This document shows, piece by piece, positions 32,868-43,071 of a stretch of DNA of 64,000 nucleotides; position 1 is the first letter of the stretch; every line of letters starts with the position of its first letter. Below the pieces are notes generated by a model. The model was not told where the DNA came from and searched no databases. It worked only from the letters and a program-made list of their open reading frames with translations. The translations under genes and the position numbers were made by a program. The DNA comes from Peronospora farinosa (lineage: Eukaryota > Oomycota > Peronosporomycetes > Peronosporales > Peronosporaceae): assembly GCA_947646735.1 (NCBI GenBank), contig CANTFK010000994.1:62001-126000 (forward strand), written 5' to 3'.

Positions 32868-33828
32868 CAGGTCTACTGAAGAGGGACAGAGGTTTACCAA
32901 AGAGGGAACCAGGTGTACCAACGAGGGATCAGGTCTACTGACGAGGGGCCGAGTTCGACCAATGAGAGACCGGGTCGACCGACGAGGGACCGAGGTCGAC
33001 CGATGAGGGACCGGGTCTACCAACGAGGGGCCGAGGTCGACCGATGAGGGACCGGGTCGACCCAATGAGGGTTCGGGTCGACCGACAAAGGACCCAGGTC
33101 TACCGACGAGGGGCCATGGCCAACCATCCAAGGAGCTTTCTATTGGCTGAAAATTCAACTAATCAGAAACCTGGATTTTCGTTGGTTGTCCATGCGTCAC
33201 CGTTTCGTGAGCTTGCTGTTTTTGCTTCGCGCTCCTCGCTCGGGACTTCAGCAGCGCCGCACCTGTCGGTCCCAGTGGCATCCTGGTTACATAGCTAGTA
33301 GCAGATGAACTTTGCGACGAGTGCTAAGCCGTGACTTGTACAGTAGAACTTGGGTCGTTTTGAGCGGTAGTCACTTGCGCCCCTAGTCTTCCTTCGGTCA
33401 CAATCCCGTTAAAGTGTTCCTGCGGTCCTTGACGCGCTTGAAAAATCTTGCCATTGCCGCGTCGATAGGGTCTGTAGATTACCTACCGGGCTTCCCTTCT
33501 CCTGTACGGCGACTTGAGAACGCGCATGTCTTCACCACGTCAATCACGTAGGTCGTTCTTCTTGTCCTTGTTAGGTAGTCCGTGGCCAACCTGGGTCACT
33601 CCAGCTGTGGTTTTAATCTTCGATACAATTGAGCTGCATTCTTGAGTGACCCAGGTCTATCGAAGATGGAACGAGGTTTACCAAAACGGGACCGAGGTCG
33701 ACCAACGAGGGACCCAGGTCTACCAACGAGGGGCCGAGGTCGACCGATGAGGGACCCAGGTCTACCGATGAGGGGCCGAGGTCGACCAATGAGGGACCGG
33801 GTCGACCGACGAGGGACCATGACCAACC
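32868..33828 (-). repeat. E5 interior minisatellite blocks
   Basis: Two arrays of the GTCGAC unit (32868-33115 and 33641-33828) separated by about 520 bp that carry remnants of the gag region. The same ~150 bp flank (AACCATCCAAGGAGCTTTC..) follows both arrays, so the interior contains a segmental duplication. Confidence 0.82.
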
Positions 33829-33950
33829 ATCCAAGGAGCTTTCTATTGGCTGAAAATTCAACCAACCAGAAACCTGGATTTTCGTTGGTCGTCCACGCGT
33901 CACCGTTTCGTGAGCTCGCTGTTCCTGCTTCGCGCCCCTTGCTCGGAACT

Positions 33951-34470
33951 TCAGCAGCGCCTCCCCTGTCGGTCCCAGTAGCCTCCCAGTAGCCTCCTAG
34001 TGACTGATCCAGTCGAAGAAGATCCTGGTGACCATGGAGCTGCTGCTGTATCGGCAGGTGATGCGATAGACATTGCTTCGCCCCTGGGTGGACAGCGGCT
34101 CCATACATTTGAGGGTAGACCGCGATGTCTTGAAGCGTCATCTGGCTGTCCCTGGGCCGTGATCGTGTGTTTGCTGTCAGAGGTAGGTGTCCCTTCGCTG
34201 GCGTGGTACCGACGAGAGTCGACAGACGTTTGTGTATATTCTCTAACGTCGTTTGTGACTCTGTCGAATCCTAGGGAAAGCAGGTCGTCCGGATCGAAAA
34301 GTCCTGCAACCATGGTCGCTTCTCGAAGAAGGGAGACAGCGCGGTGATCGCGTCTGTGACGGTCTGCAGCCGTGGGTAGGGTCAACACCGAGCCAGTAAG
34401 CTGTCCAAGCAGCTGGATCTAGAGATTCTTTGCGACGGGGTCGCTCTCCAAGAATGCGTCTAGCTTGCGT
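33951..34470 (-). pseudogene. E5 gag N-terminal fragment
   Basis: Corresponds to E3 17150-17650: SLLREATMVAGLFDPDDLLSLGFDRVTNDVREYT and AAAPWSPGSSSTGSVT are readable. The frame is lost before the capsid domain and the sequence passes into minisatellite. Confidence 0.75.
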
Positions 34471-34933
34471 TGGTGGTAGAACTTCGTGACGTCAACGTCC
34501 GATCATGACGGCAGTCCTGACTTCTCGGGGCCTATCGCTTGGTGTTATCGGGCGCCTTCATCAGGAACTTGGTCGGCTTGGATTGCGCGATCTTGTTTTG
34601 TTGTTTTTTTGGGGGACCTTAGCCTCTCGGTTTTCACCGTTGGCTGATGGTCCTCTGGATCATGATAGGAGTCATGACCCAAGGTGTCCTCTACGAGGAC
34701 ATAGGGAGGGTATTTAGGTTTATCTTCTATGAATTCAACCTCGACCATGTTGACCGGGCCCCTCCCAAGGTCCGGTAGGTCCTTCGATCCTTTGTTTTTT
34801 CTTCTTAAGTCACTGGCGATCGGTCTTCCAGTGGCTTCTCGGTCTTGTGCTCCTTCTTGACTTAAACATCTTTATCGTCTTGGGACTCACGGTAAAATCC
34901 CGCGCCTTCCGAAGATCCGGGCACGCGCACCAT

Positions 34934-36303
34934 TGTGGTGGAGTGGGTTCTCAAAATTGTATGATGAGACCCCAAACCACTCACTGTGCCGGACTGCCGA
35001 CTGTCGGAGGGGGTACCCCGATGCCGCGTATGAACCTTCTCTCACCTTGTGTACCCGTCGGCTGGCGGGTTGCACTCTTCGGAGGACTTGGTGACGATGT
35101 AGATGTCTGCCTTGAGGGAGGTAGACCTGGGGGGCCTCGAGTGGATATGCTTCACTCGGTGGGCCGGTAGGTGGCCACTCGATCGACCTTGTCGAGAGTG
35201 GACTTAGAGCCAAATTCTTCAGGGGCGCTTGTCGTCCCTGGCCTTTTCCTTCTGTTTCAGGGGTATTAACCACCTGACCTTTACGTTGCTCCCCGACCTT
35301 GAGGTGAGGGAGACCGCTTCCGATAGCGGGTCTTGGGGGGTGTTGCTACTCGAACGAGCTCACAGGCCAAATATATCCTGGAGCTCTATTCGCACTTGAA
35401 CTTCGCTACACAACTGTCTTCGACGGGGGGCCAAAATTCATCCCTTCCCGGAACAGTGAGTAGCTTAGAGCAAGTTCTTCTTGGGTGACGGAGTCGTGCC
35501 ACGTGGGGTTCAACTCGCACTTGAGTCCAACCACACGCCTGTCTTCAACGGGGGGGGCCAAATATATCCCTTCCCCGGAACAGGCGTGTGGCCAGACTAG
35601 AGTTCCTTTACAGCGCGACGAAGACTTGCCAAGTAGATCGCAAATTGAGTAGTATTTAATATAGTCCTATCCTTTTAACTCCTTTACTCTATCCTTTCCT
35701 GAGCTCTGATTCCTTGCGTCGACTGGTCTGATCCTTGTATTAACTGGTCAGGAGTAGCTGAACCCCGAGGGGCCGAGGTCGACCAATGAGGGACCGGGTC
35801 GACCAATGAGGGACCCAGGTCGACCTATGAGGGACACGGGTCTACCAACGAGGGGCCGGGTCGACCGACGAGGGACCCAGGTCGACCAATGAGGGACCAG
35901 GTCGACCGATGAGGGACCGGGTCGACCGACGAGGGACCCAGGTCTTCCGATGAGGGACCGGGTCGACCGCTGATGGACCGGGTCTACCGACGAGGAGTCG
36001 AGGTCGACCGATGAGGGACCCAGGTCTACCGATGAGGGACCTGTTCGACCAATGAGGGACCGAGTCGACCAATGAGGGCCATGGTCGACTCCCTTCGCTA
36101 CCGGTTAAACAGTACCCTGGTAATGAACTCTCCTTTGTTTGTCTTTCACGTTCTCAGCCAACTGTCGCTTCACTCCGAGGTTCCCTTTATCTCCGGTCCC
36201 TTCTCTCTGGTGCGTGGTCCCTTCTACCTAGTCCACGGCCCCTTTTCCCTTCAATCCAACTGGCCCCTGGGTTCTTCACAATTTAGGAAAGCACTTCACC
36301 ACA
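34934..36303 (-). repeat. E5 5' LTR
   Basis: 1,370 bp, TGTGGTGAAG to CTCCACCACA on the minus strand. Differs from its partner by about one minisatellite unit and short substitutions around the poly-C modules, so the insertion is young. Confidence 0.88.
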
Positions 36304-36911
36304 ATGCCGTGTCTTCTTCCTCCTCGGTTTTCCCCGCGAACAGAAGGTTGGGGACACCCTTTATGGGAAGAATTATGCATTGCGCACTTGCCTGTTAAGG
36401 CGTGCCAAGTATTGGCTTTGCGTAGTGATATGGGGTTCCAGATAGCGTTTTCGAAGTGCCGTTCGCGTAGCGACATCCTCGGGTGAAATGGCCTCAGGCC
36501 CAATGGCCCAGCCAGAAAGGGAATGTCCAGATGCCTCCTTAAGGCGTTTTTCCACTGTATGTGGTTTGAACCTATACTGTCGGTGGTCCTGAAGCCTCGC
36601 CATATTCTTCGTCCGGCGCTTGGCGCCTTCCTCTTGATCGATAGTCTGCTGCTGCTGCTCGTCGAGTGGGTTAGTAACCGTCTTTGGTGACGATACGTCA
36701 GGCGGGTCACGTAACGCTGTTAGCGCATCTGCAGCACCACGTTCAAGGAACGGATTCGGTGCATGACTACTGTCTTCTTCACCCGTAAGGGTGGTTATAG
36801 GGGCGCATCGGGTCCCACAAAGACGTTGTCACTTTCGTAATCAACCGCTTCGTCAAGGTCGCCTTTAATGAGATCCCGTAGAGTATGTGACTCATTGCCA
36901 GGAGGCGTCAT
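36304..36911 (-). pseudogene. E1 opposite-strand ORF, 5' half
   Basis: Starts at an ATG (36911, MTPPGNESHTLRDLIKG) 109 bp from the 3' LTR, and after one frameshift near 36800 continues PNPFLERGAADALTALRDPP, a short poly-Gln and the basic KRRTKNMARLQDHRQYRFK to the E5 insertion site. With the part at 30728-31345 it makes about 1.2 kb. No known family recognised. Confidence 0.5.
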
Positions 36912-37008
36912 GTGTGTGCCGTGAACAACCGTAAGGTTTAAATGTTCGCTAAAGCACCACCTCAAAGAGGAGAGGTGTCGAATGACATTCTATGGGAATG
37001 TCAGTATG

Positions 37009-37019
37009 GTGGAGGAGAG
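37009..37019 (+). other. E1 polypurine tract
   Basis: GGTGGAGGAGAG-type purine run directly before the TGTAAC of the 3' LTR, the expected site for plus-strand priming. Confidence 0.7.
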
Positions 37020-37543
37020 TGTAACGGGGTTACACGACGGTTGTAACATCATTCCGAAAGAGTTTACGGTTGAAGTTTCCTTTTATTGCAAATAATGCAT
37101 TTTGATACTTCTCTTTAGAGAGGTATTAAGTATGAGCGTTAAAGATACGGTATTCGGTAATACCGTATCTTATCGATTAGGATTCGATAATTGATAACGC
37201 TGTACTAAGTACATCATACACATATGTTACGACAGTACGTCGTCCAAATAGCAAAGTCTGCATATTATAATTACTATTGTAGGGTACCTAAAGTAGGACT
37301 ATTCATAAAATCTTAAAGCATAAATAAAATCAGTTCTCATTTTGAGTTTAAGATCGCAAGTCGTTGTGATTTGTTCTCTTGTGCACTTCGTGCGTTGGTT
37401 CTCTGAACCTTAAGCTTATTGCTTGTAGACTAAAGTCTTTCTCCTGGTTCCTTACAACAGGGTCCTTTATTTAGTTTTCAAGAACTAAAAGGCTTTCAGC
37501 CTAAAGTCTTCCTCTGGGTAAAGAGCTGTGTAGCTCCACTACA
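37020..37543 (+). repeat. E1 3' LTR
   Basis: 524 bp, TGTAACGGGG to CCACTACA. Matches the E0 LTR (inverted) and the truncated 5' LTR. It lies on the right-hand edge of the nest. Confidence 0.86.
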
Positions 37544-38007
37544 GTATAGATGTGGCACCTGTCGTAGACAAGTTCACCAGAATCGAAAATATCAACCTCC
37601 TTCGTGCTACCTCTCCTTGCTCGATGTATCATAGGAAGTCACCAAGCTGCTTATAGAGTCCTCCGCGACCTTCAACTTGACTTATGCAATGCACCCCCCC
37701 CCCCCAAACTACCCTGGTGTTTGAGTATTCCAAAGTACATGACAAATACTCAAGTTATATTATCCTGGCTGATTACAGCTTATAACTTATAACTTAACAA
37801 CCATACGATGTATGATAAACTAGCGGAGATTATAACTTGTCGGAGGGTAACTTATTGGAGGGAGATTTGTACTACGATATCGATTATCGAGCCATAACCG
37901 ATAAGGTACAGTATTACCGATATCTTATTGTATTGCCACACTTAATACCTCCGTAAGGACTAGTGCTTTGTATGCATTATCACGGATTGTCGTGTAACCC
38001 CGTTACA
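37544..38007 (-). repeat. LTR remnant and AT-rich spacer
   Basis: Bases 37860-38007 match the first part of the E0/E1 LTR type on the minus strand and end at the GTAACCCCGTTACA terminus (38007). The preceding ~300 bp contain a run of about 15 Cs (37691-37705) and no gene that I can support. Confidence 0.65.
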
Positions 38008-38048
38008 ACAACGAATCACACGATGAATCACAATACCACAATGTTTCG

Positions 38049-38058
38049 TATATAAAAG
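38049..38058 (+). promoter_or_regulatory. possible TATA element
   Basis: TATATAAAAG lies about 280 bp before the likely start of the F-BAR-like gene, just outside the retroelement remnant. Weak evidence; oomycete promoters often lack TATA boxes. Confidence 0.25.
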
Positions 38059-38329
38059 ACGTCAAGCCGACGAGCTTCTATTAAATTCGAAAGTAAGTGT
38101 CCCGTCTCTATTCGAACAGGCTTTTCCCGACTATTAAGCGGCAACGCTGACGCAGTCGCTTCTCGTTTGACGCGACTCCCCACCACTTTATTCTTTACTC
38201 CGACGTTTTCTATTGACCTCTTTCACTCTCGTATCTGGCTACAAGACGTTTTGCTTTCTATTTGTTGTACACTTTCAGTCCATTGTGCATCATCTTTGTT
38301 TGTCTGATCCTTTAATCTTTCATTTCGCT

Positions 38330-41284
38330 ATGGCAACGTCACTGATCCCTCCACCGTCATATATGCTGGGCAGTCGCCCTGCTCAATCTCATAATGGATC
38401 CAGTGCACCGTCCTTTCGTCAAGTCCCGTTTGTTCGTGCCAGTGAACGCGTCGAGAGCGGCGTGAAAGTGCGCAAGCAGTTGTGCAAGTATCTCAAGGCT
38501 GCGTCGGCTACGCAGCACATGGTTGCTCAGACGCACTTAAGTGATGCTTGTCTACCAGCTCTACAGCCGCAGGAGGTGGCACAATCCTGCTTCCAGGACT
38601 TTTTTACGCAAATGCGAACTTACAATCAGGTGCTGGGCAACAAACACCTGGCAGCTAGTAAGGCGTACCTAGATATGACTAGACCGCTCGAAAACTCGGG
38701 CAAATCTAGACGATGGGCGCGGGATGTGTACAACTTTGTTCAGCGCTGTGTGACTGACGTGCAAGTGGCTGAAAAGAAAATGGACAAGGCGAGGCTACGC
38801 GTCACTCGTGCTGCAGATGAACTTGCAAACTGGAAGACAGTGCTAGCTGCCAACGAAGCTACGTACGAAGTGCAGCCGAACAATCCGGAAGTGAAGCGGG
38901 CTTTTGAGTTAGCGCAGAGTCGCTTCACCAATGCTTTTGGTGAGGATGAAGCGGCTGGCGCAGAATACGATGACGCGCGGAATATGCTCGCGAGTGCAAT
39001 TGCAAAGCGGGATGAAGTCGTGGAAGAAGCCACGGAATTATCACAGAGTGTAGAAGAAGATAGACTTGATACGCTACTGATTGTCATTGGGCAGTTTGTG
39101 GGGACTAGAGTTGCCATTTTACAGGCAGAAATCGAGGCCATGTCAGACCTGCAACGCACGCTGAAGGCAATGGATCGTGACTCAGTCGTACAGCAATACA
39201 TCCTAGACACTATGGCACCGGAGCTTACGCATCGTCAATCTAAGGCTCTGAGTCTGATGGAATGGCATCGTGTATCATGGCGTTACGAAGAGCAATCGCG
39301 GCAATCGACTGAACCGGAAAGCTATTTGGCAGTCTCACGTTCCTCGGAAGATATTGCCAAGCTGAGATCTTCGGGAGTCTCTGAAAAAGATGTTGAGATT
39401 ATGAAAGATTTCGTATCCAGCTGCTTTATAGAGCCCGAAGCAGCTCTTCTTCCATCTGCTGCAGTAGCTTCTTCAAGTACTACTTCGTCATCAAAACATC
39501 GCGGCAAGTTTACAGATGCGTCAGCTTCCGCTACGCAGTCGATGTATCGGGTGGGAATTGTGCGACGCGTCATTTTAGACTGCCTCAGGCATCAGCGAGT
39601 GCACGACCGTGAGCTTTCACGTGAAGGTTTTTCGCGACTTGCTTCAGCGTTACGTTTGCTTTTGGATGCTTGCGTTGCTCAACATGATACGCGAACTACA
39701 ATGCACGTCATGAATATGTTGCAGACCTTTTACCGAAAGACCAGCAAGGACGGACAGGAGTATCTTCATGCAGCGCTGAGAGCTCACGCGGCATGGCGTG
39801 TACCTGCGTTTTGGGGAGACGCATTGTTGGAAAGTGTAGCAGAGGAACTGAGCAAGGCGCTAATGGACACGCCATGGTATTTTCTGGCTGACGCTGAGCG
39901 TGCGCAAAAAGTGTTGACGGTACACAATGTCATCTACGGTCAAGCTTCGGCCTACCTATATCATCTTTCTAGTTTTGGCTATTCTAGGCGGCAGCTCCTC
40001 CAATACGCGACCAATGTGTGCCTTGCATACGAACTGGGCGAGGAGCAGCGCATTAGTATGCTTTCATCAGTTCAGAGTATGGTTTTGGATCGATCACAAG
40101 AGGATGATTACGAGGAGAAGCGAAAAGAGCCGATGGGATTTGAATACGACAATTGGCAACGCCCTTCCGAACGTGACAGTGAGCAATCTGGCCGTGGCAG
40201 CAGCAGGGTTCCTGCTGCTCGAACAGCAGATGTGCAGTTCATGTTGTTCACGTTACCAGACTGGTCGTCCTTTTCGAGAGGTGGTGGAATTAGCGGTGCT
40301 GATACAGATAGCAGTGTGTCGAAGAAGTTTGGTCGCAAACGTGGAGAATCGAGTGCATCAAATGCCACGACTGTTATTGAGGGATCAACCACGGCATCTT
40401 ATGTGGGAAGTGTGCGCGATTTTGAGGAAATGAAGATGATTGCGTCCACTGTTGTTGGTGAAGAAGGTGATGAGTCCTGGGAGAATTTGTTTGGCGTAAC
40501 GACTACAGATGATGCTGCGGCAGGAGACGAGCCGATGCCTTCGATATTGGGCATTGATGAGGATGTGTCCGCGTCCAGCGAGAAGCACAAGGATAAGCTG
40601 ATGAAGCGCCGCAAAAGCGCGCGTAAGTTTAACGACCAATTACGACTGGCGCGCAGTTTGCCTCTTAGTCAGCGTATCCACGAGGAAGAGGAAGAGAACG
40701 AGAGTGCTACATCCACTGTAACAACAACAGTATCGGCAAAATTGAAGCAAAAACAGCCACCACTACCACCTGGCCTCCCTCGGTCGTCTGTCGGAATCCT
40801 GCTACGACACCGTTCATCTGATAACGTATTTATGACTGCTCGAGAGGAAACCGGCGAACTGCCGCCTATGCACAGAAATCACTCATATGGTTTAAGGAAC
40901 AATTACGGTACTGTTACGGACGAGGATGAAGCTGCGAAGTCTGAAAGGAGGAGACATAGGAAACTACACAAGGCGCGGTCTGTCGCCAGCATTGACACAT
41001 CCGTACTTAGAGCTGAGACCGAGCAGGCATTCAATAGTAGTCGCGCCTTCGTCAATCCTGCAGACCAGATCAAGACTATGGCGGCTCGGATGAAACAGAG
41101 ACGGAAGGAAAACACAGGCGGCGCCGTTGATTTTGTGGGTTTGACACGCGCTCAGAGCGATGCAGCCAGGTCTTCGTCTCCGCCAGCTGCTGTATCGCAA
41201 GTACCTCTTACTCCGGAGAGAAATAGGGAGGTAAAAAAACTGTCAGGCGTAGCAGCTCTGCGTGCGCGCTTTGAGAACAAATGA
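38330..41284 (+). CDS. F-BAR-like and SBF2/KIAA0513-like domain protein
   Basis: Single-exon, 984 residues from the ATG at 38330 (MATSLIPPPS); the open frame extends upstream without an ATG. Residues about 30-325 are long helices of the BAR/F-BAR type (VRKQLCKYLKAASATQHM, SRRWARDVYNFVQR, DTLLIVIGQFVGTRVAILQAE). Such domains sense or make membrane curvature. Residues about 407-583 (VGIVRRVILDCLRHQRVHD, MLQTFYRKTSKDGQEYL, AAWRVPAFWGDALLE, NVIYGQASAYLYHLSSFG) resemble the domain shared by KIAA0513 and the myotubularin-related SBF proteins. The rest is low-complexity with basic patches and a Pro-rich KQPPLPPGLPRSS that could bind SH3 domains. A role in membrane traffic is inferred from the domains only. 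Confidence 0.72.
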   Translation: MATSLIPPPSYMLGSRPAQSHNGSSAPSFRQVPFVRASERVESGVKVRKQLCKYLKAASATQHMVAQTHLSDACLPALQPQEVAQSCFQDFFTQMRTYNQVLGNKHLAASKAYLDMTRPLENSGKSRRWARDVYNFVQRCVTDVQVAEKKMDKARLRVTRAADELANWKTVLAANEATYEVQPNNPEVKRAFELAQSRFTNAFGEDEAAGAEYDDARNMLASAIAKRDEVVEEATELSQSVEEDRLDTLLIVIGQFVGTRVAILQAEIEAMSDLQRTLKAMDRDSVVQQYILDTMAPELTHRQSKALSLMEWHRVSWRYEEQSRQSTEPESYLAVSRSSEDIAKLRSSGVSEKDVEIMKDFVSSCFIEPEAALLPSAAVASSSTTSSSKHRGKFTDASASATQSMYRVGIVRRVILDCLRHQRVHDRELSREGFSRLASALRLLLDACVAQHDTRTTMHVMNMLQTFYRKTSKDGQEYLHAALRAHAAWRVPAFWGDALLESVAEELSKALMDTPWYFLADAERAQKVLTVHNVIYGQASAYLYHLSSFGYSRRQLLQYATNVCLAYELGEEQRISMLSSVQSMVLDRSQEDDYEEKRKEPMGFEYDNWQRPSERDSEQSGRGSSRVPAARTADVQFMLFTLPDWSSFSRGGGISGADTDSSVSKKFGRKRGESSASNATTVIEGSTTASYVGSVRDFEEMKMIASTVVGEEGDESWENLFGVTTTDDAAAGDEPMPSILGIDEDVSASSEKHKDKLMKRRKSARKFNDQLRLARSLPLSQRIHEEEEENESATSTVTTTVSAKLKQKQPPLPPGLPRSSVGILLRHRSSDNVFMTAREETGELPPMHRNHSYGLRNNYGTVTDEDEAAKSERRRHRKLHKARSVASIDTSVLRAETEQAFNSSRAFVNPADQIKTMAARMKQRRKENTGGAVDFVGLTRAQSDAARSSSPPAAVSQVPLTPERNREVKKLSGVAALRARFENK

Positions 41285-41398
41285 CTAGTAGCAAGAAATA
41301 AAGTGAGGTCCGATCCATACAGACACGACAAAAGTACCGACAGTTCGATAGTTGATTAGTAACTGTCATCTGGAAGGTCTTCTCTACTCTCTTTGTCT

Positions 41399-42021
41399 TT
41401 AGAAGTAGCCGCTAGTCTTGGCAGCCTTGCCTTGGTACTTATCTGGTAGCACAAAGTTGGCCGTAATGTTGCTCGAGTGCACAAAGAGACGGCCACACAC
41501 GGGCATGATGTCCCACTCGAGTCTGAGCGTCACATTGGCACCACGCAACTCATCATGCTGGTCCGCCATAAAGTACTTGACGTCCTCATCCTGAAATTGC
41601 AGCTGACTTGCGACCTCCTTGGTCTCCACGATCTTGTCCCAGATCACAACTTGGTTCCGGGCGTTGCTGGCGCTCTCAAACTCGGCCGTCACGTACACGA
41701 AAAGTTGCTTGACGTTCCAGTTGAATACAGAGCTCAAGTCTATTGCCACACAAGTGTACGTAAATAAGTATACATCTAGAGAGCAGTCAATTAAAGAGCA
41801 TTTTTCATCAACATACCGGCGTCCAGATTAAACGAGAGCGTAGCACGATCCACTTTGTCTCGGTAGTTGCGCAACGAGTGCAGTTGGACGAGTTCCAGAC
41901 GCCGCACGATCGGAGAAGACTCATGCAAGAATGTACTGATTGTAGTAAGCGCGCACATGATGGTCAGTGTCACTAGTGACGTGTAAAACACGGCATTCGC
42001 ACGCGTCCAGACGGAGTACAT
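41399..42021 (-). CDS. SPCS3: signal peptidase complex subunit 3
   Basis: Two exons on the minus strand, 42021-41817 and 41739-41399, joined by a 77-bp GT-AG intron and giving 181 residues, the usual size. SPC3/SPC22 is the conserved lumenal-facing accessory subunit of the ER signal peptidase, essential in yeast. N terminus MYSVWTRANAVFYTSLVTLTIMC starts with the family's short cytosolic end and one membrane helix (residues about 12-32). Downstream are VFNWNVKQLFVYVTAEF, NQVVIWDKIV and LRLEWDIMPVCG, characteristic of the family. Start at the only ATG before the helix. Confidence 0.92.
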
Positions 42022-42198
42022 GATGCCACGCGGACAATATTCACCAAATGCGATTTGCTACAAATATTGCAATACACTACGCAATGTTATTGGTTGAAAA
42101 TAAAAGGTAATATATATGTTTACTAAAATCATTGTAAAAAATCAATGACTAGACTCATCAATATCTCTTGAATTTATTATGCCGCTAGGCTGATGTGC

Positions 42199-43071
42199 TT
42201 ACACTGCTGAGACGGGATTGTTCGCCGCAACTACACCAGCAACTGGCTCATGCGCCACTCCAGCGGCCACAAGCTCTGCAGCCAAAAGCTGAGCCATCCG
42301 CAGACAACGCAGGTGCATAATTGTATTAAATGCCACAAGCATCATGAGGAAGAGGCTGATATTGTTCGAATTGTAGTTGCTGTTGGCGATATCACCGCTC
42401 TCTGCGTCGTCCTCGTAGCTACTCACGCCTCCCATAAACACAAGCGTCACGACCAGCGTCCACATATTAAGGCACAGCATGACGTAATTGGCACGAATGT
42501 ACCAGCGAAGCCACTTCAGTCGATACATGTCCATAGGTGAACGTGAACTGTTAAAACCCATTAAAGCCGTAGCCAGACCCATTATTCCTAGCAAAAACGG
42601 CTGCAGGAAAAAGAAAGTTGCAGCGTAATACGCCATCAAGCAGCCTGCCATCCATCGGCATCTCTGTAGATATGCAAAGCGCACATTGTCAGCTTGTGCG
42701 TCTCCTGATGCTCCAGGAGGAGCCATGGCCATCACCGTTACGTACGGATGGTTCGGATCTGCGCTGTTGACTCCGCTGCGGTAAATGACTTGCATGGCGT
42801 TTGGATTCACTGAGATTTTGCTGCCTCCATGCAAATGTGGCTGGGTCTGATGAATGACGCCCAACGGCTGCGCCATTGCAATAGGTGGCAGTGTCGGCTG
42901 CATTTTCATCGCTGCATTGGGCGTCGGCTGAGCTGCACTATACGGCGCATTAGGAGATTGCACTTGTTCTACAGGTATCGCAGTCGTCGCGAGTGGGGAT
43001 GCTATTCCTACTGCTGTAGGTGAAGCAGAAGACTCTTGCTGCTTTTGACTTGAATTGACGGCAGAGTTCAT
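42199..43071 (-). CDS. putative four-helix membrane protein
   Basis: Single exon, 290 residues. The first ~125 residues are Pro/Ala/Gln/Ser-rich and disordered. Then come about four hydrophobic segments (near 140-157, 158-172, 193-213, 238-255) with basic residues between them (MYRLKWLRWYIRANY) and an acidic loop (YEDDAESGD). The C-terminal LRCLRMAQLLAAELVAAG forms an amphipathic helix. No signal peptide at the start, which suggests a cytosolic N terminus. No family recognised. Its start is 174 bp from the divergent formyltransferase gene, so they may share a promoter region. Confidence 0.75.
   Translation of the reverse strand: MNSAVNSSQKQQESSASPTAVGIASPLATTAIPVEQVQSPNAPYSAAQPTPNAAMKMQPTLPPIAMAQPLGVIHQTQPHLHGGSKISVNPNAMQVIYRSGVNSADPNHPYVTVMAMAPPGASGDAQADNVRFAYLQRCRWMAGCLMAYYAATFFFLQPFLLGIMGLATALMGFNSSRSPMDMYRLKWLRWYIRANYVMLCLNMWTLVVTLVFMGGVSSYEDDAESGDIANSNYNSNNISLFLMMLVAFNTIMHLRCLRMAQLLAAELVAAGVAHEPVAGVVAANNPVSAV

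Larger units (their letters stand above)
31346..36303 (-). mobile_element. E5, non-autonomous LTR retrotransposon
   Basis: Minus-strand insertion with LTRs at 36303-34934 and 32696-31346, same family as E3, and target duplication ATGC (31342-31345 and 36304-36307). The interior (32697-34933) has the primer site, a gag N-terminal fragment, two minisatellite blocks and the purine-rich end, but no pol. It splits the E1 opposite-strand ORF. Confidence 0.9.
14184..37543 (+). mobile_element. E1, host Ty3/Gypsy element carrying nested insertions
   Basis: Plus-strand element whose own parts are 14184-14670 (5' LTR remnant, primer site, first gag codons), 19647-20247 and 30380-30575 (gag), 30590-31345 (integrase C terminus and chromodomain), 36304-37019 (3' region, purine tract) and 37020-37543 (3' LTR). 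The rest is inserted DNA: a solo LTR, E3, E4 and E5. Removing the insertions brings gag back together across 20247/30380, and the opposite-strand ORF back together across 31345/36304. Most of pol is lost, with a perfect 22-bp palindrome at the junction (30568-30589). Confidence 0.85.

Noticed and set aside
38213..38329. Longer N terminus for the F-BAR-like protein
   Set aside because: The upstream in-frame stretch contains no ATG before 38330; the extension depends on a TTG codon.
38740..39210. 156-codon minus-strand frame inside the F-BAR-like gene
   Set aside because: Ser/Ala-rich mirror of helical coding sequence on the plus strand; a shadow frame.
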